DNA of 41,827 nt, from contig JAJFFP010000081.1 in the NCBI GenBank assembly GCA_021776595.1, positions 1-41,827 of the forward strand, in the 5' to 3' direction. This document shows, one piece after another, positions 16,276 through 24,221 of the stretch. Source of the DNA: Robiginitomaculum sp. GTDB lineage: Bacteria > Pseudomonadota > Alphaproteobacteria > Caulobacterales > Maricaulaceae. Made by a program: the position numbers and the translations under genes. How positions within the stretch are numbered: the first letter of the stretch is position 1; each line of letters begins with the position of its first letter. A model generated the notes under the pieces. It searched no databases. It had not been told where the DNA came from and was given only the letters and a program-made list of their open reading frames with translations.

Positions 16276-16680
16276 TTATGGATTAGTGACCTTGACGGTG
16301 CGGCGCAAGAGAGTCTGCGCGGCTTGTGTGTGATGCGGTTTGATGTGCACACTGACCATGCCCATGGCCGTGGCCAGCACGGTGGCATCATCGGTAAAGC
16401 CAAAAGCGGCGATAAAATCCGGGATCAAATCAGTGGGCACGACAAAATAGGCCAAAGCCGCAAACAACACGCCTTTTACCCGCTTTGGGGTTTGCTCATC
16501 CACGGCACAATAATAGGCAGCGCCCAATTCCTCGGAAAACGGTACCTTGCCCAAGGTCGCCCAGAATTTGGGCCAGAAGCGCCGTGGGGCGTGATATTTG
16601 GGACGTTCCAGCACCAAAGGCAGATTGGTGATGGTTTTGGGTTCAGAATTTGCACCCATATGGTTGGGTTCTTCTTGCAT
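16276..16680 (-). CDS. YkvA/DUF1232 family protein
   Basis: A 134-residue protein with a DUF1232 core: LFAALAYFVVPTDLIPDF is the family's hydrophobic signature with its conserved Pro-Asp pairs, followed by GFTDDATVLATAM. One hydrophobic segment or hairpin suggests membrane association. The molecular function of the family is not known. The N-terminal 40 residues are polar and basic. A second Met at 16659 is a possible alternative start. It is divergent from the SDR gene. Confidence 0.85.
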   Translation of the reverse strand: MQEEPNHMGANSEPKTITNLPLVLERPKYHAPRRFWPKFWATLGKVPFSEELGAAYYCAVDEQTPKRVKGVLFAALAYFVVPTDLIPDFIAAFGFTDDATVLATAMGMVSVHIKPHHTQAAQTLLRRTVKVTNP

Positions 16681-16750
16681 TGCGCTAACATGCCTCCATA
16701 AAGATCACCCTATTTGATCAGGATATTACGGCAAAGAGAAGGCATATCTT

Positions 16751-17533
16751 ATGAAAATCAGTTCAGACATTTCTGCAATCGTCACCGGCGGGGCTTCCGG
16801 CCTGGGCGAAGCCACCGCGCGGGCGTTGGCCGCCAAGGGGGCCAAAGTCACCCTTTTTGACCTTAATGAGGAACGCGGCCATCAGGTGGCCAGTGAAATC
16901 GGCGGCGCCTTTGCCAAGGTCAATGTCGCCGATGAACAAAGCGTTGATACCGGCTTTGCGCTGGCCCGTGCTGCCCATGGCCAGGAACGCATTATGATCA
17001 ATTGCGCCGGTATTGGCTGGGCAGGGAAAACAGCAGGTCGCAGTCGAAAATCCGGGGAAATTCATGCCCACCGTATCAGCGACTTTCAACTGGTCATCAA
17101 TATCAATCTGGTGGGCACATTTATGTGCCTGTCCAAATCGGCCGCCGGTATGATGAGCCTTGATCCGCTGGGCGATAGTGGCCGTGGTGTGATTATTAAT
17201 ACCGCATCGGTTGCTGCCCAGGACGGTCAGGTCGGGCAGGTGGCCTATGCTGCTTCCAAAGGCGGCATTGTTGGCATGACCTTGCCTATCGCCCGTGATC
17301 TTGCCCGTGAAGGTATTCGCTGTAATGTGATATTACCCGGCTTTTTCGATACCCCGATTTATGAAAGTCTGCCCGCAGAAGTCAAAGACAGCTTACGCGC
17401 CCATGTGCAATTCCCGGCGCGTTTTGGCCGTCCGGATGAATACGGTGACTTTGCCGTATGTCTCGTTGAAAATGATTATATCAATGCCGAAAATATCCGC
17501 CTCGATGCCGGTGCCCGCATGCCGCCGCGCTAA
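16751..17533 (+). CDS. SDR dehydrogenase, 3-hydroxyacyl-CoA dehydrogenase type II-like
   Basis: A 260-residue short-chain dehydrogenase. The NAD-binding TGGASGLG (about 12-19) and Asp37-type acidic end of strand 2 (FDLN) suggest NAD(H). The catalytic Tyr166 and Lys170 lie in YAASK, the catalytic Ser in NTASVAA. The overall pattern, including PIARDLAREGIRCNVILPG and PARFGRPDEYGDF, resembles the 3-hydroxyacyl-CoA dehydrogenase type II (HSD10-like) group, so a role in branched-chain acyl-CoA or fatty acid oxidation is likely; the exact substrate is not shown. Confidence 0.9.
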   Translation: MKISSDISAIVTGGASGLGEATARALAAKGAKVTLFDLNEERGHQVASEIGGAFAKVNVADEQSVDTGFALARAAHGQERIMINCAGIGWAGKTAGRSRKSGEIHAHRISDFQLVININLVGTFMCLSKSAAGMMSLDPLGDSGRGVIINTASVAAQDGQVGQVAYAASKGGIVGMTLPIARDLAREGIRCNVILPGFFDTPIYESLPAEVKDSLRAHVQFPARFGRPDEYGDFAVCLVENDYINAENIRLDAGARMPPR

Positions 17534-17558
17534 AACCTTTTGCAGGCCGCCTATAATT

Positions 17559-18038
17559 TCAGCGGATCACGCCGGATAACCATATTTTGATTTTGCCGGA
17601 ACAAAAGGCATCGGTTGCGGAAAAGGCCGGGATAACGGTTTTTGCCTTTTCCGGTTCCGCAACACTGGTGCTCAGTGCGCTTTGCATGGTTTTGCGTAAA
17701 ACCTGAGCGTCGAAGGCATTGGCAAGGCGGGCTTCAAATCCACTTTCCATGCAGGTCTGAAAACGCGGACGCAAGGCTTGCATCGCATTTTGAAAATCTT
17801 TTTCCGAAAGTGGTAATTGTGCGCGCATCTTCCTCTGGTTTTCTTTTGAAAACGCAATTTGCGTATAAAATTTTGCCGCCATTGCGATCTCTTTGAGGCG
17901 AATTTCCTCCAATTGTGAGGGGCTGAGCCTTACGGTTTTTTGCACTTTGGTGGATGGTGCCGCACTGATGGCGGGAAAAGCAAGACTTGTCATCAGACAG
18001 GCAATAATTAATACCATCCATGGTCCGGTAAAGCGCAT
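17559..18038 (-). CDS. Exported hypothetical protein in the folD operon
   Basis: I do not recognise this family. The 159-residue product has a signal peptide ([26 protein letters not shown]) and a mostly helical, charged mature part with a conserved-looking CMESGFEARLANAF segment and a second Cys near the end (AFCSGK), which could form a disulfide. The ATG at 18038 overlaps the folD TAA by one base and has GGAGG seven bases upstream, within folD. It is therefore the last gene of the yggT-DUF167-folD unit. Only 25 bp separate its stop from that of the convergent SDR gene. Confidence 0.7.
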   Translation of the reverse strand: MRFTGPWMVLIIACLMTSLAFPAISAAPSTKVQKTVRLSPSQLEEIRLKEIAMAAKFYTQIAFSKENQRKMRAQLPLSEKDFQNAMQALRPRFQTCMESGFEARLANAFDAQVLRKTMQSALSTSVAEPEKAKTVIPAFSATDAFCSGKIKIWLSGVIR

Positions 18039-18934
18039 TATATATCCTCCGGTTGAGGCCAACCCCGCCGTGCGCAAGCGGCAAGAACCGTGTTGCGCAA
18101 GAGACAGGCAATGGTCATGGGCCCAACACCGCCAGGCACTGGCGTTATCGCACCGGCAATTGCACTGGCTTGGTCATAATCCACATCCCCGACCAGACGG
18201 GTTTTGCCGGCGCCGCGTTCTGGCGCGTCAATACGGTTAATCCCCACATCAATCACGGTGGCTCCGGGCTTGATCCAACTGCCTTTAATCATTTGCGCGC
18301 GCCCGACCGCCGCCACCAGAATATCGGCACGGCGGCACAGCGCTGGTAAATCACGGGTGCGGGAATGGGCGATGGTAACGGTGCTGTTTTGCTCAAGAAA
18401 CAAAAACGCGGCAGGTTTACCAACCAGAATAGAACGGCCAACAATCACACAAGACTTGCCGCCAAGATCGCCCAACACCTGACGAGCCAGAATTACGCAT
18501 CCGGTGGGGGTGCAGGGGCGCAGGCCCGGCTTGCCCAGCACCAGTCGTCCGGCGCTGGCTTCGGTCAGGCCATCCACATCCTTGGCCGGATCAATTTCTT
18601 CAATAATGGTGGCTTCATCGATGTGTGCCGGTAATGGCAATTGCACCAATATGCCATCTACTTCCGGATCAGCGTTCAAGGTGCGTACCAAAGCGACCAA
18701 AACGTCCTGTTTGGTGTCCTGACCCAGCCGGTGTTCAATCGAACCCATGCCAACTTCTTCGCTCTGGCGGGCTTTATTGCGCACATAAACCTGGCTGGCA
18801 GGATCATCACCAACCAATACTACCGCCAGGGTGGGAGCCTGACCATGAGCAGTTTTCAGGGTTGTCACCGCATGGCGCAGGCGGCTGCGCAAATCCGCCG
18901 CTATGGCTTTTCCATCAATGATACTGGCGCTCAT
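18038..18934 (-). CDS. folD: Methylenetetrahydrofolate dehydrogenase/cyclohydrolase FolD
   Basis: This bifunctional cytoplasmic enzyme interconverts 5,10-methylene-, methenyl- and 10-formyl-tetrahydrofolate with NADP. The 298 residues match the family. Visible are the YVRNK lysine motif, the QLPLPAHID substrate segment, the DVDGL segment and the Rossmann [12 protein letters not shown] motif, plus the late [11 protein letters not shown] signature. It overlaps the upstream DUF167 gene by four bases and the downstream exported protein by one. Confidence 0.97.
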   Translation of the reverse strand: MSASIIDGKAIAADLRSRLRHAVTTLKTAHGQAPTLAVVLVGDDPASQVYVRNKARQSEEVGMGSIEHRLGQDTKQDVLVALVRTLNADPEVDGILVQLPLPAHIDEATIIEEIDPAKDVDGLTEASAGRLVLGKPGLRPCTPTGCVILARQVLGDLGGKSCVIVGRSILVGKPAAFLFLEQNSTVTIAHSRTRDLPALCRRADILVAAVGRAQMIKGSWIKPGATVIDVGINRIDAPERGAGKTRLVGDVDYDQASAIAGAITPVPGGVGPMTIACLLRNTVLAACARRGWPQPEDI

Positions 18935-19281
18935 AACGAGCCTCCCGCTAACAAGTTTTTTAAGGCAGTCCCCACATCATTATCGCAACAAGAAATGCGC
19001 ACCGTCTTTACCCGGTCTGTATTGCCCTTAACCACACTTACCGCAGAACGAGGCACATGGATGGCTTTGGCAATCAGTTTTTCAAGGGCCGTATTGGCTT
19101 TGCCTTTTTCGGGAATGGCCCGCACACGTGCTTTCAAAAATTCATTACCCGCCGCATCGCATGCCATACCTTCCAGCCGGTCGGCGCTGGATTTTGGTTG
19201 CAGACGCACACGCAACATAAAAGCATCGTCCAATGGGGTTAAGGCGTTTAGACTCAAAATCCGCCAACCAGAATGCGCCAC
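18931..19281 (-). CDS. DUF167 (YggU/UPF0235) family protein
   Basis: This small DUF167 protein has the family core [16 protein letters not shown] and the [23 protein letters not shown] motif. The biochemical role is unknown. The start is uncertain: GTG at 19281 gives 116 residues and lies inside the end of yggT, while TTG at 19257 overlaps the yggT stop and gives 108 residues, closer to the family. The pairing of YggT and DUF167 genes is a conserved arrangement in proteobacteria. It overlaps folD by four bases. Confidence 0.85.
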   Translation of the reverse strand: MAHSGWRILSLNALTPLDDAFMLRVRLQPKSSADRLEGMACDAAGNEFLKARVRAIPEKGKANTALEKLIAKAIHVPRSAVSVVKGNTDRVKTVRISCCDNDVGTALKNLLAGGSL

Positions 19282-19544
19282 AAAATACGCCGGAAAAACT
19301 CTAAACCCAGCAATAAAACAATGGGCGATAAATCAACGCCGCCAAAAGCTGGCAGTATACGCCGGATCGGGCGCAAGGCAGGCTCAGTCAGGGAATAGCA
19401 AAACCGCGCCACACCGGCGACAAACGGGTTGCGTGGATTGACCACATTAAAGGCCACCAGCCAGCTTAATATGGCGCCGGCAATAATCACAAACTGGTAA
19501 AGGGAAATCACCTGGCTTAACAGCCAAAATATATCGCGGCCCAC
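19254..19544 (-). CDS. YggT family membrane protein
   Basis: A 96-residue inner-membrane protein of the YggT family with two hydrophobic blocks (about 5-30 and 65-90) around the diagnostic NPFV...YSLTEPALRPIRRILP loop. Members are linked with osmotic shock tolerance and cell envelope or division-related functions, without an agreed biochemical role. A GTG at 19544 with AGGAG seven bases upstream is the start; a longer frame upstream has no family similarity. Confidence 0.85.
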   Translation of the reverse strand: MGRDIFWLLSQVISLYQFVIIAGAILSWLVAFNVVNPRNPFVAGVARFCYSLTEPALRPIRRILPAFGGVDLSPIVLLLGLEFFRRILWRILVGGF

Positions 19545-19642
19545 AATTGCTCTCCTTGTTAACGCGGACCAGATGTAACCACCCACGCCCGGCTTCGCAA
19601 GCGTGATTGCGACCTGGCGGACACATAAGCCTGGTTGGCAAC

Positions 19643-19672
19643 TTGACAGCACAAGGTCTCGCCGCCTATAGG
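19643..19672 (+). promoter_or_regulatory. Promoter of tRNA-Ala
   Basis: TTGACA (19643-19648) is a perfect -35 box, followed by an 18-bp spacer and TATAGG (19667-19672). The predicted start of transcription, near 19679, is about a dozen bases before the tRNA. Confidence 0.65.
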
Positions 19673-19691
19673 CTCGCCATCTCAATGATAC

Positions 19692-19767
<76 letters not shown>

Positions 19768-19801
19768 TTTTTCTGGCGCTACCGCGATGCTGGCGCACGC
19801 T

Positions 19802-19852
19802 AGGTGAGCGCGGGTTTCGGTTCGATAAAAGTTCTCTCACCTCCACCATCCA
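19802..19852 (+). repeat. tRNA/tmRNA 3'-end-like fragment
   Basis: GGTTCGAT (19819-19826) and CTCCACCAT (19841-19849) repeat, in order, two blocks of the tRNA-Ala 3' half (19743-19750 and 19760-19768), but 14 bases rather than 9 lie between them. AGGTGAG (19802-19808) can pair with CTCACCT (19836-19842). It is too degenerate for a working tRNA and may be the remnant of an attachment-site duplication from a tRNA or tmRNA gene. Confidence 0.3.
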
Positions 19853-19919
19853 GTCTGACGGATTTTGGATGAAAGCGCGCGCCTCTATTTGGTGACGTAA
19901 TTTCCATAGGTTAGCGGCA

Positions 19920-20048
19920 CTACTCGGTGTTTTGCAAAGGTGCCGTTAGATCAACGGGTTGGTGGTCATCGAGGGTCGCCTTTACAATGTCAGGAGCAAA
20001 ATAACCAAGCGGCACAAGCCTGCGCGCATCACCGGGATCGAGGTTATT
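19920..20048 (-). pseudogene. C-terminal relic of a site-specific (serine-type) recombinase
   Basis: The minus strand reads about 42 codons up to a TAG at 19920-19922, containing RRLVPLGYFAPDIVKATLDD and then HQPVDLTA. This resembles the RLLPLAFLAPDIVEAIL...RQPADLTA segment near the C-terminus of recombinase family proteins that are common in Alphaproteobacteria. An in-frame stop lies just upstream (20049-20051) and no catalytic domain is seen further up. It is therefore a fragment of a once longer gene, most likely the integrase of an element that entered next to tRNA-Ala. Confidence 0.55.
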
Positions 20049-20228
20049 TTATGTGCATATTGGTCAACGCAAACATGACACGTCTTTTGGAAGTGGATAG
20101 TTAAACTCAGTGGGCAGGAATTTTAATTATTGATAGTTTTGTCATCGTTTCTCGTTGTTTTTATCAGAGCTATTCGATACCCTTAGCCCGTGGCGAGCAA
20201 AAGCTAATTTAATAACAGGTAAGGTTTA

Positions 20229-20915
20229 ATGACATTGTATAAGAATACTGTTCTGGATGCTTCTGATGTGCGCGATTACTTTAAGCGCACTGCAGCTTCT
20301 TTTGATGATCTGTATGGGGCAGATCAGCAAGCAAAATCACCTTTTGATCGTCTATTTCGAAAGGCAATGTATTGGCGTTTTGAGCTGACGCTTGATGCAC
20401 TGTGCGATGGTAAGGGGAAAAACTACCTTGATGTTGGCTGTGGATCAGGTCGGCATGCCACTTTGCTTGCAGAACGTGGTGCGCATGTCACCGGTGTCGA
20501 TTTCAGTGATGAAATGCTCACGCTTGCTAAAGGTTATGCTAATAGTTGCAAGGTTGGTAATCAGGTAGACTTTCAGTTTGGGCAGTTTATGGAATGGGCA
20601 TCAAACAAGACTGGAAAATTCAATGCTGCTTATGCTTTGGGCGTTTTCGATTACGTTGACAAGCCAGTTGAAATGCTTACCGAGATGTCCAGACTGGCAG
20701 AACAGGTAATTGTCTCATGGCCCACTCCAAGTTTTCCGCGTTCACATTTGCGAAAGTGGCGTTATGAGAAAGCTGGATGTCCAGTATATTTCTACAAACA
20801 GGATCAGGTAGAGGAAATACACAAAAAATCCGGACTGGAAATTAAGCGGCTGCATACGCTGGGTGGAGCAGGGTTTTGGACACTTGCTGAAAAAAGCCAA
20901 TTAGAGGCCAAGTGA
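20229..20915 (+). CDS. Class I SAM-dependent methyltransferase (AT-rich island)
   Basis: A 228-residue methyltransferase. The SAM motif YLDVGCGSGRH (about 66-76) is followed by VTGVDFSDEML and an ALGVFDYVDKP segment, giving a UbiG/BchM-like small-molecule methyltransferase fold. The substrate is unknown; the partner suggests surface polysaccharide or lipid modification. Its codons are visibly AT-richer than those of folD or mmsA. TAAGG lies before the ATG. The TGA overlaps the ATG of the deacetylase gene (TGATG). Confidence 0.85.
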   Translation: MTLYKNTVLDASDVRDYFKRTAASFDDLYGADQQAKSPFDRLFRKAMYWRFELTLDALCDGKGKNYLDVGCGSGRHATLLAERGAHVTGVDFSDEMLTLAKGYANSCKVGNQVDFQFGQFMEWASNKTGKFNAAYALGVFDYVDKPVEMLTEMSRLAEQVIVSWPTPSFPRSHLRKWRYEKAGCPVYFYKQDQVEEIHKKSGLEIKRLHTLGGAGFWTLAEKSQLEAK

Positions 20916-21769
20916 TGGCTGCTGGCATAGTTCATGGATTATCCTTCGACATAGAATGCTACAACCAGATAATCTGCAAGGACTATCTAGGGCAAGCGAT
21001 TGACCCAGGTGATGAAGTAGAAAGAAACACATCTTTTTTGCTCGACCTTCTGGACAAACATAACAAGAAAGCGACATTTTTTTTCTTGGGTAATATTGCC
21101 AGAAGTTTTCCGTCACTTGTAAGGCGTGCGGTGGATGATGGTCATGAGCTGGGTGTGCATGGAGATACTCATCTTTGTATCCATGATCTAAATGAAAAGA
21201 GTTTTGCTGATGAGTTAAAAACAGCCATTGATTCAGTTGAGCAGGCGGGTGGTGCGAAAGTAATAGGACACCGCGCGCCAGCTTTTTCCATCAACAGTTC
21301 TAATTTGTGGGCCCTTGATGTATTGGCTAAGGCCGGTCTTGTTTATGACAGCTCTATTTTTCCATTCAAGGGTCGCCGTTATGGTATTGAAGGCTGGTCA
21401 CTTGTTCCGGAGAAGCTCAAAAACGGTTTGTGGGAGATACCACTGAGCGTCAACGAAACCTGGTTTGGTAGATTGCCATGTATGGGAGGGGGGTATTTCA
21501 GGCATTTTCCGCTAGCCTACACAAAATATTCAGCTCGTGCCCTTAGTCGCGCCGGGCGCAATGGTGTGACATATTTTCACCCATACGAATTTGAACAGAA
21601 AAATGCAAAAATGCCTGACACTGCGTCTGAGATGTTAGGAAAAAAGGGTTTTTTGCGCTTGGCGATTTCCAATGTACTGCAAAGTCGAGGCAGAAAATCA
21701 ATGCGAAAAAAGCTTGAGCATTTTATCACTGAATTTGATACTGTGCCAATTGGCAGTTTGTTAGAATAG
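20915..21769 (+). CDS. Polysaccharide deacetylase (NodB-like, exopolysaccharide type)
   Basis: A 284-residue NodB-domain deacetylase of the type found with exopolysaccharide/PEP-CTERM loci. LSFDIECYNQ supplies the catalytic Asp and metal Asp/Glu equivalents, ATFFFLGNIA is the following strand, HELGVHGDTHLCIHD holds the metal histidines, and IGHRAPAFSI and YDSSIFPF complete the pattern. GGGYFRHFPL and FHPYEF at the end are typical of this subgroup. No signal peptide is seen. It likely removes acetyl groups from a cell-surface sugar precursor. AT-rich like its partner, and probably acquired together with it. Confidence 0.88.
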   Translation: MAAGIVHGLSFDIECYNQIICKDYLGQAIDPGDEVERNTSFLLDLLDKHNKKATFFFLGNIARSFPSLVRRAVDDGHELGVHGDTHLCIHDLNEKSFADELKTAIDSVEQAGGAKVIGHRAPAFSINSSNLWALDVLAKAGLVYDSSIFPFKGRRYGIEGWSLVPEKLKNGLWEIPLSVNETWFGRLPCMGGGYFRHFPLAYTKYSARALSRAGRNGVTYFHPYEFEQKNAKMPDTASEMLGKKGFLRLAISNVLQSRGRKSMRKKLEHFITEFDTVPIGSLLE

Positions 21770-21937
21770 AAAAATATTCACACTATTAGGGGTTGGACTC
21801 TTCTCAATCTAAAAGCAGACGGTTACAGCGCAGCATAGTTCGGTAACGCCCAGGTCAAATATTTTAGCCGGATGGCCTTATCTCTTTGAATTACTATGAT
21901 TTAGCGGTAGCTTTAACAAGCAATTGGGGAGATCAGT

Positions 21938-23098
21938 ATGGCAATATTTTCACGGCGCAATATTTTGCTGGGTGGCGGTGCTATTGGTGCCACCGTCCTG
22001 GGGGGAGGCTATCTACTTACCCGAAAAAAAGTAGTGCCGATTGGCTTTGACCTTAGCGCAAATGAGTTGGCCGAAGCACGGGCCTTGCTAGACGCGAACC
22101 CGGCTTTTGATGCTCACGCCCATCCGGGGAGGACCTTTGTAAAAGGGGCGACCGGTCTGGCGCCAAAACTGAAACTCTATCAGGCGCTGGGAACATTTGA
22201 GGGCAAGGCAATTGCCGATATGAAGGCGGGAGGTATGGCCGCCGCCGCCTTTGCCAGTGTGTCAGATTTTCAGGTTCTGAACCTTGGCGACCATGGTTTG
22301 GCAGCCCGCCGAGCCTTTGAGCCTGGCGAGGCCTGGGCCAGTTATCAGCGTCAAATGACCAATCTTAATACGCTCGCCAGTGATGGTCTGGTGCGCGCCC
22401 TGTATCACCCGAATGATCTGGAGGCGGCGCACAAAGCGGGTGAAACCGGCGCCTGGTTTACCGCAGAGGGGGGTGATTTTCTGGAAGGCAAGCCGGAACG
22501 TGTGCACCGTGCTTTTTCTGATGGTATGCGCGCGATCACCATTATGCATTACCGCACCAATGAGCTGGGCGACATCATGACCGCCGCCCCGGTGCATGGG
22601 GGCCTGACAAGCGCCGGTGAAAATGTTGTGCACGCCATGAATGATATGGGAATGGTGGTGGATACGGCCCATGCCTCTGAAGATACGGTGCGCGGCATTT
22701 TGAAAACCTCTCGCGCCCCGGTATTATGTTCACACACGCACATTATGGGTGATAAAATGCCAATTATGCCGCGCTTTATTTCCGCTGATCTGGCCCGCGA
22801 TATTGCTGCTGAAGGTGGTCTTATAGGGTTATGGCCTGGGGGGCTTGGCATCACCACATTGTCTGGTTTGGTTGACCGGGCGTTCGAGCTGATCGACCTG
22901 CTTGGCCCGGATCACGTATGTTTGGGCACCGACATGGATGCCAATTACAAACCGGTGATGGAGACCTATCGCAAAACGCCTTGGCTGGTCGGCGGCCTGC
23001 TAAAACGTGGGCTTGGAAAAGAAGATACCATTAAGCTGATGGGCGGTAATTTATTGCGGCTTTGGCACGATGCCATTGCGCAAGGTTCTGCCAGTTGA
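21938..23098 (+). CDS. Membrane dipeptidase-like metallopeptidase (M19)
   Basis: A 386-residue amidohydrolase-fold protein of peptidase family M19 (renal dipeptidase type). The N-terminus SRRNILLGGG followed by a hydrophobic stretch looks like a twin-arginine export signal or anchor. Metal ligands are visible in FDAHAHPG (HxH), DTAHAS and SHTH, and the late GTDMDANY. It probably hydrolyses dipeptides, perhaps D-amino-acid-containing ones, in the periplasm. GGGGAGA gives the ribosome site. The RidA-like lipoprotein gene follows after 164 bp. Confidence 0.9.
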   Translation: MAIFSRRNILLGGGAIGATVLGGGYLLTRKKVVPIGFDLSANELAEARALLDANPAFDAHAHPGRTFVKGATGLAPKLKLYQALGTFEGKAIADMKAGGMAAAAFASVSDFQVLNLGDHGLAARRAFEPGEAWASYQRQMTNLNTLASDGLVRALYHPNDLEAAHKAGETGAWFTAEGGDFLEGKPERVHRAFSDGMRAITIMHYRTNELGDIMTAAPVHGGLTSAGENVVHAMNDMGMVVDTAHASEDTVRGILKTSRAPVLCSHTHIMGDKMPIMPRFISADLARDIAAEGGLIGLWPGGLGITTLSGLVDRAFELIDLLGPDHVCLGTDMDANYKPVMETYRKTPWLVGGLLKRGLGKEDTIKLMGGNLLRLWHDAIAQGSAS

Positions 23099-23140
23099 TC
23101 CGGCGAATTTTTTATATTGCCGCGCAGCGACCGGCATTTG

Positions 23141-23158
23141 GCACATTGAACAATGTGC
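23141..23158. promoter_or_regulatory. Perfect inverted repeat, candidate operator
   Basis: GCACATTGAACAATGTGC has two perfect 8-bp arms around AA. It stands about 105 bp before the RidA-like gene, in the gap after the dipeptidase gene. The size suits a dimeric repressor site. No T-run follows, so it is not a terminator. The regulator is unknown. Confidence 0.4.
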
Positions 23159-23262
23159 GTCAGTGTCTAAAACCGGGCGGGTTTGTTAACGCCGTTGAGG
23201 ATGTTCATCATCAACCAAAAGTCATCAATGGGGCCCCGGATTTATTTGTTGGAGATTTGAAC

Positions 23263-23718
23263 ATGGGAAAATTTGCTTTATTGGGCCTTATGGCGATTGC
23301 GCTAAGCGCCTGTGTTGCGCCCGCGCGTCATGGCATTAAAACCATAACGACACCTGGTGCCCACGTAATGGGTCCTTATTCGCAGGCGGTGCGTGCCGGT
23401 GATTTTGTTTTTCTGTCAGGGGTTATTGCCTTTGATGCCAAAGCAGGAAAGTTTGTCGAGGCCAAAATTGAGCCACAAACCCGGCAGGTATTTGCCAATA
23501 TCAACGAAATCCTGGCCGCCATAAGGCTGGGGCTGGATGACGTGGTGAAAACCACTGTTTTTCTAAAAAATCCGGAAGACTTTGCCCCAATGAATGTGGT
23601 GTATGGCGAATATTTTAATGACCATAAACCGGCGCGTTCTTCTGTTCCGGGCGTGGATTGGGGCAATCCAAACGTGTTAATCGAAATTGATGTTGTGGCA
23701 TATGCGGGCAAGAATTAA
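23263..23718 (+). CDS. RidA-family lipoprotein
   Basis: A 151-residue protein with a lipoprotein signal (lipobox LSAC, Cys about 17) in front of a complete RidA/YjgF domain: PGAHVMGPYSQAVRAGDFVFLSG, NINEILAAIRLGLDDVVKTTVFLK and KPARSSVPGV with the conserved arginine. RidA proteins in the cytoplasm deaminate reactive enamines/imines. Here the signal predicts a lipid-anchored, probably periplasmic protein, so a different substrate is likely. The ATG at 23263 has GGAG eight bases ahead. Confidence 0.88.
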   Translation: MGKFALLGLMAIALSACVAPARHGIKTITTPGAHVMGPYSQAVRAGDFVFLSGVIAFDAKAGKFVEAKIEPQTRQVFANINEILAAIRLGLDDVVKTTVFLKNPEDFAPMNVVYGEYFNDHKPARSSVPGVDWGNPNVLIEIDVVAYAGKN

Positions 23719-24028
23719 CGACGACCCACTATAGTCAAAATGGTCAAATCAAGTCGTATTGATGTTTTGCAATTGAGTTAGATGATTTTAACTGGGTTGG
23801 AGTGCATAAATGAGCTATTGTGAACAATTTACAAAAGTACGTTAAATTATGGATGGTTTTTTGCAAAAGATAACAACGATTGGTGTGAGGTTCGTGAAAA
23901 CAGCAATGTAGGCAAGTCTGAAGAATGAAAAATAACCTTACAAAATCCGCATGGTATAAAACGGGAAAAGCCAAAACCGCTACCGAAAAGTGGTGCCAAT
24001 GAAAAAAAGTAACAACCCATATTCCTCC

Positions 24029-24056
24029 TTGCATGTGCTGCGTTCCCACGTATAAC
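24029..24056 (+). promoter_or_regulatory. Promoter-like site upstream of the VOC gene
   Basis: TTGCAT (24029-24034) and TATAAC (24051-24056) are 16 bp apart, preceded by ATTCCTCC. The same layout and flanks recur before rpmI (24667-24694). The start of transcription would lie near 24063, leaving a 5' leader of about 160 bases that contains the palindrome at 24100-24132. Confidence 0.5.
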
Positions 24057-24099
24057 GCGCCCTCCAGTATCCTTCGGGCCATAGCCATTATTACGAGCC

Positions 24100-24132
24100 G
24101 TCACCCCGGCGTAGGCCGGGGTCCATAGTGAC
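24100..24132. repeat. Short REP-like palindrome
   Basis: ACCCCGGC (24103-24110), loop GTAG, GCCGGGGT (24115-24122), with GTCA...TGAC outside. It is a shorter relative of the element at 295-374. It lies in the leader before the VOC gene and would form a stable hairpin in RNA. Confidence 0.7.
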
Positions 24133-24221
24133 TTATAAATGGATGCCGGTTTGCATAAGCTTGGCGTTTCGTATTTATATTTACAATCAAATCGTTTGAC
24201 TGTGAACATGGAGAGACATTT

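Larger units (their letters stand above)
19768..20228. other. Gap after tRNA-Ala with relics of an integrated element
   Basis: No intact gene is seen in these 461 bases. They hold a tRNA-3'-end-like fragment (19802-19852), a minus-strand relic of a recombinase C-terminus (19920-20048), then about 180 AT-rich bases leading to the methyltransferase gene. The arrangement fits a decayed element inserted beside the tRNA gene. Confidence 0.5.
23719..24221. other. Non-coding AT-rich gap before the VOC gene
   Basis: No supported gene is seen in these 503 bases. The first 280 are AT-rich. A promoter-like pair (24029-24056) and a short REP-like palindrome (24100-24132) occupy the rest. Open frames across it show no family pattern. 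Confidence 0.5.
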
